DNA of 13,140 bases from Clostridium fallax (lineage in GTDB: Bacteria > Bacillota > Clostridia > Clostridiales > Clostridiaceae): the NCBI RefSeq assembly GCF_900129365.1, contig NZ_FQVM01000041.1, forward strand, positions 1 through 13,140, given 5' to 3'. The notes under the pieces were generated by a model. The model saw only the letters and a list, made by a program, of their open reading frames with translations, searched no databases and was not told the origin of the DNA. Below are positions 5,934-11,798 of this stretch, piece by piece; the stretch's first letter is position 1; every line of letters starts with the position of its first letter. The translations under genes were made by a program, and so were the position numbers.

Positions 5934-6395
5934 TTATGCACCTAACCTATATTTATTAAGCAGCATTAAATCGTCTAAGTAGCTCATTAACATTGCTTGG
6001 CCATCTGTATTCAAAGACTTAAATTTTTCAATAAGAGTAACCTCTACATTCTCTATTTTTTTAAATTCATCTTTAATACTTTTTCTATATAGTTGATTGT
6101 CCTTTTCCAATTTTATACTTTTATAATGTTTAATTTTCGAATCTATTCTCCATAAATCTTCTAATGTAGTTTTTGGTACATCAATAGGATTCTCAAATAC
6201 TTTTGCTAACTCCTTTTTAACCTCTTGCATTCCTATACTTTTAACCCATTGTCTATTTAAATACACTATAAAGTTTTTAAACTTATGGTTTTCATCACAA
6301 CTATGAATATTAATATAAAATTTCTTATTATCTCCTTGAAAATCTAATATTTCAAAATAAAAATTAAATCCATTTATTGTTTGAACTATACTCAT
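5934..6395 (-). CDS. Hypothetical protein, 153 residues
   Basis: Not recognised. Residues 1-50 look like a small beta domain (FNFYFEILDFQGDNKKFYIN...KFKNFIVYLNRQWV). The rest is helical, and the end (FKSLNTDGQAMLMSYLDDLMLL) resembles the helical tails of regulators where a repeat such as LNxxGQ..L..Y..DL occurs. The ATG at 6395 is chosen because TTGGAG lies 9 nt upstream; an in-frame TTG at 6410 overlaps that site. The next gene starts 3 bp after its stop. Confidence 0.72.
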   Translation of the reverse strand: MSIVQTINGFNFYFEILDFQGDNKKFYINIHSCDENHKFKNFIVYLNRQWVKSIGMQEVKKELAKVFENPIDVPKTTLEDLWRIDSKIKHYKSIKLEKDNQLYRKSIKDEFKKIENVEVTLIEKFKSLNTDGQAMLMSYLDDLMLLNKYRLGA

Positions 6396-6436
6396 TTTAA
6401 AATTCTCCAATCATATAAATATTATTTAGTTAGCTA

Positions 6437-6520
6437 TTAAAGCAATATTTTTGTATAGTATTTACCTGTTGCTCAAAAAAGAGCAACAGCTCAAGATAAC
6501 TTAAAGCAACATTTTTGTAT
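6437..6520. repeat. 20 bp direct repeat flanking a 9 bp hairpin
   Basis: TTAAAGCAAYATTTTTGTAT occurs at 6437-6456 and 6501-6520 with one mismatch. The right copy is the last codons and stop of the 104-residue gene. Between the copies CTGTTGCTC and GAGCAACAG (6466-6489) form a perfect 9 bp stem with an A6/T6 loop. No T run follows, so it is not a standard terminator. It reads as a partial duplication or a processing hairpin. Confidence 0.55.
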
Positions 6521-6815
6521 CATATTCACTTAAAAAATTGAGATTACTTATACCAGCTTTTACACCTGCTTTAAAATAATGCCTTTGTTCCAAACATGAT
6601 ATATTTAAATTTATTTCCTCTAATTCATTAACTAAATTAAATACTTCATCTGAAAGAAGATCTTTTAATTGTTCTATTATATTAACTTTCTTTTCTGTAT
6701 ATTCACCATACTCTACATATGCTTTTTCTATATCTTCTGCCTCTGTATCTTGAATATGACTATATTCATTTTTTATTATATTTTTGAATAATTTTACCTG
6801 GTCCTTTACGTTCAT
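6501..6815 (-). CDS. Hypothetical helical protein, 104 residues
   Basis: Almost wholly helical: an N-terminal helical half, a heptad-like stretch (NIIEQLKDLLSDEVFNLVNE) and a C-terminal YFKAGVKAGISNLNFL. The ending resembles small phage proteins with a YF..G...G..L motif (a DUF6809-like pattern), but only weakly. TTGGAGG precedes the ATG at good spacing. It follows the helicase-loader gene after a hairpin-rich gap. Function unknown. Confidence 0.72.
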   Translation of the reverse strand: MNVKDQVKLFKNIIKNEYSHIQDTEAEDIEKAYVEYGEYTEKKVNIIEQLKDLLSDEVFNLVNELEEINLNISCLEQRHYFKAGVKAGISNLNFLSEYDTKMLL

Positions 6816-6863
6816 CTTTAAATTCCTCCAATATTCTTATACTTTTCTCTTGATTTTATTGGA

Positions 6864-6911
6864 GTTATTATGTTACCCTTAAAGTGTGAATTTTAGGGGT
6901 AACATAATAAC
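6864..6911. repeat. 20-21 bp inverted repeat (long hairpin)
   Basis: GTTATTATGTTACCC (6864-6878) and GGGTAACATAATAAC (6897-6911) are perfect inverted repeats. Inward pairing continues through a T-G, TAAA/TTTA and a G-T, leaving a loop of about 6. No T run follows on either strand. It lies between the helicase loader and the 104-residue gene. It could be an RNA stability or processing element, a palindromic mobile remnant, or a DNA structure used in replication. Confidence 0.65.
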
Positions 6912-6914
6912 CAC

Positions 6915-6949
6915 AAAGGCTGATGTATGTATTTACATTAGTCTTTTTT
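6915..6949 (+). terminator. Plus-strand hairpin with T6, overlapping the dnaC 3' end
   Basis: AAAGGCTGATGTA pairs with TACATTAGTCTTT (13 bp with two G-T pairs), followed by further Ts to 6949. On the plus strand it has terminator form. It overlaps the stop codon of the minus-strand helicase-loader gene, where it would only be a 3' stem. No plus-strand gene is near, so it may block antisense transcription. Confidence 0.5.
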
Positions 6950-7762
6950 ATTTAATCTATAATTATTTTTAATTCCTTTAATTTCATAAATATGTCCTTT
7001 GGTTCGCTCTGCTATTCTTCCACCTAATGCCTTATCAACTTTTATAAGGTCATCTAAATATAACTCGCTACTTATCATAAATGGTAATTTAGCACTATAT
7101 CTATAATTTATTATTTCTAAAACTATTCTTATATCAGAATCAGTAAATCCACCTTTGAAGAGGTCATCAATAACCAGTATGCTAGATTTTTTAAATCTGT
7201 TTATTTTATCTTGATATAACTCTGAACTTATTATATTTTGTTTTAACTGTATTAAAGTATCTATATATGATATATAAGCTATATCAATACCTTTATTACT
7301 TACAAAATTATTTATTAATGCAGAAAGTAAATGAGTTTTACCACTTCCACTTTCTCCTAACAAAGCTAAAGAATTATTAGTAGTATTCTTTATTTTCTCA
7401 TAATCTAAATAATATCTTATAGCAACCTCTTTCATTCTTTTTACTGATTCATTCCAAACTTTAAATGTGGTAAAATTTGTCTTTAACTGTTCATTACTTA
7501 ATCCAGTTCTAATTAAAAGCTCTATGGCCTTTTTTTCTTTTACACATTTACATTCTATAAATACATTTCTTTCTTTATCTTCTATCCAACCTGTATTTTG
7601 ACATAATGGGCAACTAAATGAGTTCTCCACTTTCGTACATTCGTTTGTAATCTTCTTCTGTATAGCTTGGTCCTGTATATTCTTCTGGCTTGTAATTAAT
7701 ATTTTCTGAACCCTCTGTAAAACGTCCCCTATCTTTGGCGATACATTTTTTGGTATATCCAT
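6938..7762 (-). CDS. dnaC: DnaC-like replicative helicase loader (AAA+ ATPase)
   Basis: 274 residues. An N-terminal zinc motif (C51PLC54 ... C71KC73, in SCPLCQNTGWI...ECKC) is typical of phage DnaC proteins. The AAA+ core follows: Walker A GESGSGKT (136-143), Walker B ILVIDDLF (about 195-202), and the end GGRIAERTKGHIYEIKG holding the arginine-finger region. It should load the host DnaB-type helicase onto the element origin together with the upstream initiator. ATG 7762 is preferred because AAAGGAGAG lies 8 nt upstream; longer frames lack this. Its first 149 bp overlap the 3' end of the initiator gene in another frame. Confidence 0.9.
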   Translation of the reverse strand: MDIPKNVSPKIGDVLQRVQKILITSQKNIQDQAIQKKITNECTKVENSFSCPLCQNTGWIEDKERNVFIECKCVKEKKAIELLIRTGLSNEQLKTNFTTFKVWNESVKRMKEVAIRYYLDYEKIKNTTNNSLALLGESGSGKTHLLSALINNFVSNKGIDIAYISYIDTLIQLKQNIISSELYQDKINRFKKSSILVIDDLFKGGFTDSDIRIVLEIINYRYSAKLPFMISSELYLDDLIKVDKALGGRIAERTKGHIYEIKGIKNNYRLNKKD

Positions 7763-8669
7763 TGCTTTTCTCTCCTTTCTTCCACGCCTCATAGTTAGCT
7801 TTATTTGAGCCTTCCTCCATAAAAGTACTAATACCATTCTTTCTATTCAAAAAATCGCTTAGACTCCATTTATAGCTAAAATAAAAGGCACTTTTAAGAA
7901 TTTCTCCGTAAAGATTAATAGCTTGTCTAATTTCCTCTTCTGAATAAATATCTAAAGATTTTTGTATTGCTTTTTCAATTACTGGAGTTAATTTCTTATG
8001 CTTTATTATTTCTTTAGAATTCCAATAATCAAATATACTTTTAATATCCTTTCTTTTTTTCTCTTTAATATCTTTATTTCTAATACTTAAACTTTTCTCT
8101 AACTCTATTAATAAATTTAATTCACTAAGACTTTTATCTTTAATTTTTTCTAATTCCTCTTTTATAAGTTCTTTAGAATACTTACTTTTTATTTTATTTA
8201 ATAAGTCTTTTTCTAAATTTTTATTAATTTTATTAACATAAGTTTCACTATCCAAAGGACTATATATATTATTAATATTATTATTTAGTATTATTTTATT
8301 AGTATTATTAGAGTTAACCTCTTTAACTACCTGTGGTAAATTATTTTTACTACCGTGGTTAAATTCCTTAACTACGTGGTTAATATTTTTAACTACCTCA
8401 TATGAATTATTATCATAATCACCATTTAAAGATTTATTTTTAGTAACCTTTAAATAGCCATTATCTTTTAGTTTTTTTATTTTTTTAACACATGTTGGTC
8501 TACTAATATTTAATTCTTCACAAATCCTAGTTATAGAAGGATAAATATTCTCACCATAACTCATAAAGTTAATTAAAATCATCTTTTCAATACAGTCTAA
8601 CTCTTTAAGTTTGATTAATTTATTAGGTATTTGTGTAAATCTCTCATTTAACACCTCCTTATCCCCCAT
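7614..8669 (-). CDS. Phage replication initiator / replisome organiser (winged helix)
   Basis: 351 residues. Residues about 10-76 form a winged helix-turn-helix (YPSITRICEELNISRPTCVK...LKDNGYLKV). A low-complexity Asn/Lys linker follows (about 90-150), then a charged helix. The conserved C-terminal domain (about 210-285) reads IFDYWNSKEIIKHKKL ... YFSYKWSLSDFLNRKNGI, typical of phage DnaD-type or replisome-organiser proteins that bind the origin and recruit helicase. ATG 8669 lies 8 nt after AGGAGG (an in-frame GTG at 8678 overlaps it). The linker DNA holds origin-like iterons, and the 3' end overlaps dnaC by 149 bp. Confidence 0.85.
   Translation of the reverse strand: MGDKEVLNERFTQIPNKLIKLKELDCIEKMILINFMSYGENIYPSITRICEELNISRPTCVKKIKKLKDNGYLKVTKNKSLNGDYDNNSYEVVKNINHVVKEFNHGSKNNLPQVVKEVNSNNTNKIILNNNINNIYSPLDSETYVNKINKNLEKDLLNKIKSKYSKELIKEELEKIKDKSLSELNLLIELEKSLSIRNKDIKEKKRKDIKSIFDYWNSKEIIKHKKLTPVIEKAIQKSLDIYSEEEIRQAINLYGEILKSAFYFSYKWSLSDFLNRKNGISTFMEEGSNKANYEAWKKGEKSNGYTKKCIAKDRGRFTEGSENINYKPEEYTGPSYTEEDYKRMYESGELI
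8261..8310. other. Nearly pure A/T stretch beside the iterons (possible unwinding element)
   Basis: About 50 bases of almost only A and T (TATATATATTATTAATATTA-like) directly adjoin the iteron cluster. They encode the Asn/Ile-rich linker of the initiator. Iteron origins usually have such an easily melted segment at one side. Confidence 0.45.
8314..8399. repeat. ori: Iteron cluster inside the initiator gene: candidate replication origin
   Basis: Imperfect palindromes of the form TTTAACTACC..GTGGTTAAA lie at 8322-8340, 8346-8363 and 8367-8383, with a further half site at 8388-8399 and a degenerate one at 8314-8321. Centres are about 21-23 bp apart, two helical turns. They fall in the linker-coding part of the initiator gene, as the lambda origin falls in gene O. 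Origin function is inferred. Confidence 0.6.
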
Positions 8670-8690
8670 TCTAAGCACCTCCTCTTCCTC

Positions 8691-8792
8691 TTAAGAAAAT
8701 ATATCTTTAAAAGCTTGTACACCTTCCCATGTAGGTTCTTTATGTAATTCAATACATAATTCTATATATCTTTTAAATAGCTTTAAACTCAT
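8691..8792 (-). CDS. Very small protein, 33 residues
   Basis: The minus frame begins MSLKLFKRYIELCIELHKEP and ends TWEGVQAFKDIFS. The ATG is one base after the stop of the excisionase-like gene, with GAAGTGAT about 5 nt upstream, so translation is probably coupled. It ends 21 bp before the start of the initiator. It fits one amphipathic helix plus a short tail. No known family is recognised, but its position between xis and rep and its clean coupling support a real gene. Confidence 0.55.
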   Translation of the reverse strand: MSLKLFKRYIELCIELHKEPTWEGVQAFKDIFS

Positions 8793-8793
8793 A

Positions 8794-9018
8794 TTAAATC
8801 ACTTCCATTCCTATATGGTTTTCAAACCAGTCATCTAATCGTGATACTACAACTCTTCTTTCTCTTCCTAATTTAATTATTGGGAAATCCTTAATATGAC
8901 TAAATTTTAAAGCTTGGTTGTATGAGATACCTTCTACCTCTGCCCATTCTTTAATTGATAAAGTCCTTTTCTTAACAAGTTCGTTATGCTCTTTCATTCT
9001 CTCTGAAATATCAATCAT
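8794..9018 (-). CDS. Excisionase-like HTH_17 / MerR-type DNA-binding protein
   Basis: 74 residues. The core LSIKEWAEVEGISYNQALKF ... FPIIKLGRERRVVVSRLDDWFENH is a winged helix of the HTH_17 (excisionase/MerR-like) family: a first helix pair, a wing with the GRERR turn, then the LDDWF helix. Second in the derepressed operon, it is well placed to act as Xis with the integrase, bending DNA near the att arms. A role as operon regulator is equally possible. AAAGGAG precedes the ATG. Confidence 0.78.
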   Translation of the reverse strand: MIDISERMKEHNELVKKRTLSIKEWAEVEGISYNQALKFSHIKDFPIIKLGRERRVVVSRLDDWFENHIGMEVI

Positions 9019-9074
9019 TTATAGTATTCTCCTTTCTCTATTTATAGTTAATTTTTAATTTTTCTATATAAAAT

Positions 9075-9112
9075 AATAAGATTGAATACTAATGGAATTA
9101 GCTTATCTTATT
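9075..9112. other. Nested stem-loop between the cro-like and xis-like genes
   Basis: AATAAGAT (9075-9082) pairs with ATCTTATT (9105-9112) around an inner CTAAT-GGA-ATTAG stem (9089-9101). On the minus strand it is followed by ATTTTAT, so it may be a leaky terminator that lowers expression beyond the cro-like gene. Confidence 0.42.
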
Positions 9113-9136
9113 TGATTATTAGATATGATTTATGAT

Positions 9137-9151
9137 GTACGAATTTCGTAC
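9137..9151. promoter_or_regulatory. 15 bp palindrome GTACGAA-T-TTCGTAC
   Basis: A perfect dyad 23 bp past the stop of the cro-like gene. Its ACG...CGT core resembles the switch operators at 9409-9529, but with a 5 bp centre instead of 6. It could be a further repressor or Cro site controlling the xis/rep part of the operon. Confidence 0.45.
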
Positions 9152-9173
9152 TTCTGAAATGTTAAACAAAGTT

Positions 9174-9395
9174 TTATCCTCCTAACTTATTTTTTGTTTC
9201 TTCAAATTCAAAAAGCTTTTCTAATGGTATATCAACATCTAAAAACTCCTTAATTACTAAAGCCTCATCTAAATTTATAGGTGCTTTTCCATTTAATTTT
9301 TGAGAAATTGTCCCAATAGTTACATCAAGTTTTTTGGCTAAATCCTTTCTTAAAATTTTTTTCCTTCTTAATTCTGCTTCTAAGTTATTATACAT
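9174..9395 (-). CDS. Cro-like XRE-family regulator
   Basis: 73 residues, essentially one lambda-repressor-type HTH: LRKDLAKKLDVTIGTISQKLNGKAPINLDEALVI, with the recognition helix around TIGTISQKLNG. There is no other domain. It is the first gene of the minus operon, divergent from the CI-like repressor, the position of Cro in lambdoid switches or Str in staphylococcal pathogenicity islands. AAGGAGG lies at good spacing before the ATG. It presumably competes at the TTTACG-N6-CGTAAA operators. Confidence 0.85.
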   Translation of the reverse strand: MYNNLEAELRRKKILRKDLAKKLDVTIGTISQKLNGKAPINLDEALVIKEFLDVDIPLEKLFEFEETKNKLGG

Positions 9396-9436
9396 AAAAC
9401 CCTCCTTATTTACGTTTTTTCGTAAACTATAATTTT

Positions 9437-9464
9437 ATTATATACGTATTTTCGTTAATGTCAA
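9437..9464 (-). promoter_or_regulatory. Early promoter of the minus-strand operon
   Basis: On the minus strand a consensus TTGACA (9464-9459) and a consensus TATAAT (9442-9437) are 16 bp apart. The second operator (9441-9458) sits in the spacer between them. Bound repressor would therefore block polymerase. Predicted start is near 9430, inside or next to the first operator. Confidence 0.82.
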
Positions 9465-9488
9465 CATCTTTTACGAAAATACATAAAT

Positions 9489-9511
9489 TATTTTTATAAA
9501 ACAAATATAAT
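9489..9511 (+). promoter_or_regulatory. Repressor promoter (good -10, no clear -35)
   Basis: A TATAAT at 9506-9511 lies about 55 bp before the repressor start. No TTGACA-like hexamer is at the right distance. The third operator ends near the -35 position and the fourth overlaps the start site. This would suit activation at low and repression at high repressor level, by analogy with lambda PRM. A weaker TTGAAA-17-TATTAT pair (9515-9543) would start right at the ribosome site. Confidence 0.45.
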
Positions 9512-9566
9512 TTATTGAAAATACGTAAATAATATATTATTATATTTACAGGAGGTGTTCAAAATT

Positions 9567-10079
9567 TTGGATACAATAGAAAATAAATTAAAAGAACTTA
9601 TATTAAATAAATATAAAAGCTTGCGTGAATTCACATTAAAAATAGAAATGCCATATTCTACATTTGATACAATATTAAAACGTGGTGTTCGTAATGCTAA
9701 TATTATTAACATCTTAAAAATCTGTAATGAACTTAATATTGATCCGTATAAGCTATCCAATGGAATTATTGAATATAATGATATTAAAAATTCCATTGAT
9801 TTATCTAAAGAAGAACGAGATCTATTAGAAAATTATAATGAACTAAATAATTATGGTAAAAAGAAAGTTATTATTTATACTAAAGATTTAATTGAAATGC
9901 CTAAATATCAAAAAGAAAACAATATAAGCCAACTTCCTAAAAAAGAAAAACAGATATGGGAAGAAGAAGGCAAAGAATACCTTATGCCTAAAGCATCTCA
10001 TAGCAAAGAAGGAAACTTTACAGAAGAGGATTATAAACATGATGACGACTTAATGAATGATGAGGATATATGGAAATAA
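9567..10079 (+). CDS. CI-like XRE phage repressor
   Basis: 170 residues from TTG 9567. The AGGAGG at 9550-9555 is 11 nt upstream, whereas the in-frame GTG at 9555 overlaps it. An N-terminal HTH (about 18-60: SLREFTLKIEMPYSTFDTIL ... LKICNELNIDPYKL) is followed by LLENYNELNNYGKKKVIIYT, common in Firmicute phage repressors. An acidic tail follows (NFTEEDYKHDDDLMNDEDIWK end). There is no S24 autopeptidase domain, so inactivation is probably through the adjacent ImmA rather than RecA-stimulated self-cleavage, or by a helper-phage antirepressor. Overall it maintains the integrated state. Confidence 0.88.
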   Translation: MDTIENKLKELILNKYKSLREFTLKIEMPYSTFDTILKRGVRNANIINILKICNELNIDPYKLSNGIIEYNDIKNSIDLSKEERDLLENYNELNNYGKKKVIIYTKDLIEMPKYQKENNISQLPKKEKQIWEEEGKEYLMPKASHSKEGNFTEEDYKHDDDLMNDEDIWK

Positions 10080-10092
10080 CAAAGGAGTAAAT

Positions 10093-10548
10093 ATGAGTTA
10101 CGAAGAATTATTAAGAGAAGCTGATAAGCTCGGAATAATTGTTAAAGAACTTGATTTAAAAACTAGAAAAGGACGTTGTTGTGGTAAGAGAATTGCAATA
10201 GATAAAAAACTATCTACCAAAGAAAAAGCTTGTGTCTTAGCTGAGGAGCTAGGGCACTTTCATAAAACTATTGGAGATATAAGTAATCAAAAAGAGATAA
10301 ATAATCGTAAACAAGAAATTATCGCAAGGCGTTGGGGATATGAAAAATCAGTTGGTATTATTGGTATAATAAATGCCTTTAATAATAACTGTAAAAATGC
10401 TTATGAAATAGCTGACTTCTTAGGAGTTACAAAAGAATTTTTAGATGAATCTATAGAATATTTTAAATGCAGATATGGTGCAAGATATGAAATTGACGGA
10501 TATATAGTATATTTTTTACCTAGGTTTGGAGTATGTAAAATGTTCTAA
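10093..10548 (+). CDS. immA: ImmA/IrrE-family metallopeptidase
   Basis: 151 residues from ATG 10093, 5 nt after AAAGGAG. The COG2856 active-site segment is CVLAEELGHFHKTIGD: E52 and H55 of the usual HExxH are present, but the first His position is Glu51. The likely third ligand region is NRKQEIIARRWGYEKSV (Glu75). ICEBs1 ImmA cleaves its cognate repressor to start excision, and the adjoining CI-like gene makes that the expected role. The gene begins 13 bp after the repressor stop. A variant lacking the first His is frequent in phage homologues to my knowledge, so activity is not excluded. Confidence 0.85.
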   Translation: MSYEELLREADKLGIIVKELDLKTRKGRCCGKRIAIDKKLSTKEKACVLAEELGHFHKTIGDISNQKEINNRKQEIIARRWGYEKSVGIIGIINAFNNNCKNAYEIADFLGVTKEFLDESIEYFKCRYGARYEIDGYIVYFLPRFGVCKMF

Positions 10549-10559
10549 TTTTTAAAAAT

Positions 10560-10585
10560 AACAAAGAACATACATTTGTTTTTTT
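10560..10585 (+). terminator. Weak terminator after immA
   Basis: AACAAA (10560-10565) pairs with TTTGTT (10575-10580), loop of 9, followed by Ts to 10585. An outer AATAACA/TGTTATT pairing (10557-10592) may extend it. Confidence 0.6.
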
Positions 10586-10611
10586 GTGTTATTTTCTTTC
10601 CCAACTATATG
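10584..10611 (+). promoter_or_regulatory. Possible promoter for the structured region
   Basis: TTGTGT (10584-10589), a 16 bp spacer and TATATG (10606-10611). It lies directly after the immA terminator and at the left edge of the hairpin-rich region, with a predicted start near 10618. Both hexamers are imperfect. Confidence 0.35.
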
Positions 10612-10617
10612 GGATTT

Positions 10618-11790
10618 CCCACTTAGAGTGAGAAGAGGAAAACAAAAGCTTACTAAGGTTTGAGTTTTAGATATGCAAATCCTATTTTATATGAATTGCT
10701 AAACTGATTTTAATATTTATTGCTGAAACCTTGGAAGTCAATTAAATTGACATCTGAAAGTAAATTTAAATCTTCTTTAGAAGAACTCTGATATATTTCT
10801 AAGTGGCTTAGAAGAACTTAGAACTTTCTAAATCCTTTGAAACGATTTAGACACCTAATCCTTTCAAAGTACTAAGTAAAAAGGTCGGCGGAAAATTTCG
10901 CTTACCTCTTCCCATTGAAAGTGGCAATAATATTTAAAGCTATTTGTATCCTTCCCCCACTTTTGGAGTAATTACTTTTGATGGATGGAAATTCCCTCTT
11001 TCCACATAAGTGTAGAGTTATTTTGATAACGCAAGTTTTGCGTTTTCCTCATTATAATAAATTAATTAGATACCACCAATTTGGCAGTTTCAACATCATA
11101 TAAAATTAATTTATATTTATAGTTAATCATAATGAAGAGGGATAGGAATAATGTTCTTAACGTTTAATTAAATATATCTTATTTAATTTTCAAATGTCGG
11201 TTTCTCCGATATTTACTGAGCTTGACATTACTTGACATTACCTCACATTACCTCACATTTAATTAAATATATCTAGGTCGGTATTTTGCCTTTTTAGAGT
11301 TATCTAAAAATAGACATACATAAATAAATACACCTTCCACAGAAGTGTGGAAACCTAAACATAGTTATTTAATGACCATATTTTTATATCTGCAATAATA
11401 AAGGTTTAATCACTCGTACTAATAATACGAGTACTATATAATTCTTAATTCCATTGTCATTAACATTGAATTTAAAACTTCTTTTTAAGGTGTAAGAAAA
11501 GTCAGATTACTAAATCTAAGTTAATGAAAACAACTGACTTTTATAGCTGCTGCAAAGAATAATTGCATTAGCTTACCCAATATTATTGGTGATCCTAAAG
11601 AAAGTAATTTTATATTTTTCTTTTTTAGGGACTCTGAATACTTAAAATGTTGGTCATTTAATAACTGACTTTTATTATGAATTGTAGTGTTTAAATTAAA
11701 TATCACTACTAAATATTAAAATCTAAAGTCCTTATAAAGGACCTTTAAACATTCTGCTACAAGTTGCAGAAAGTAATTAAGAAAGGAAAT
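10618..11790 (+). ncRNA. Candidate large structured non-coding RNA region
   Basis: The 1.25 kb between immA and int has no convincing gene but many perfect stems. Pairs (first/last base of each stem-loop): 10797/10813, 10827/10851 (8 bp), 10918/10963, 10986/11004, 11028/11044, 11058-11067 with 11104-11114 (about 11 bp), 11166/11188 (9 bp), 11291/11310 (8 bp), 11335/11352, 11412/11432, 11497/11542 (9 bp), 11545/11573, 11728/11742, 11752/11771. Loop-to-downstream complementarities suggest pseudoknots. Ornate phage RNAs such as GOLLD and ROOL have this character and context; family membership is not shown. The strand is a guess from flanking gene direction and GTTA/GAAG loops. It could instead be several RNAs or a long int leader. 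Confidence 0.5.
11163..11274. repeat. 17 bp direct repeats flanking four 10 bp tandem repeats
   Basis: TTTAATTAAATATATCT occurs at 11163-11179 and 11258-11274. The first copy pairs with TATTTAATT (11180-11188); the second could compete for the same strand. Between them 11221-11260 is four tandem 10-mers: CTTGACATTA twice, then CCTCACATTA and CCTCACATTT. Confidence 0.7.
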
Positions 11791-11798
11791 TATATTAT

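Larger units (their letters stand above)
9409..9529. promoter_or_regulatory. Four-operator array of the genetic switch
   Basis: Sites of form TTTACG-N6-CGTAAA lie at 9409-9426 (perfect), 9441-9458 (TATACG/CGTTAA), 9470-9487 (TTTACG/CATAAA) and 9512-9529 (TTATTG/CGTAAA). The N6 centre is AAAATA-like on one strand. Centres are about 32, 29 and 42 bp apart, about 3, 3 and 4 helical turns. They cover the divergent promoters of the cro-like and repressor genes. Confidence 0.75.

Noticed and set aside
9512..9796. 94-codon minus-strand open frame opposite the repressor
   Set aside because: It lies antisense to the well-supported CI-like repressor, has no ribosome site, and has an Ile/Leu/Phe/Ser-rich composition typical of antisense reading of AT-rich genes.
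11221..11260. TTGACA hexamers within the 10 bp tandem repeats as promoters
   Set aside because: No acceptable -10 hexamer lies 16-18 bp downstream of either copy on the plus strand.
11221..11260. Tandem repeats as a CRISPR or ToxIN-like repeat array
   Set aside because: Units are only 10 bp with no spacers, and no Cas or ToxN-like gene is in the window.
11521..11706. 61-codon minus-strand open frame in the structured region
   Set aside because: No ribosome site and no domain, and it runs through several perfect stems, so chance reading of a non-coding region is more likely. I would reconsider if homologues keep the frame.
10549..11798. Retron or group II intron in the structured region
   Set aside because: There is no reverse transcriptase or maturase gene, and I could not recognise intron domain V or an msr/msd pair.
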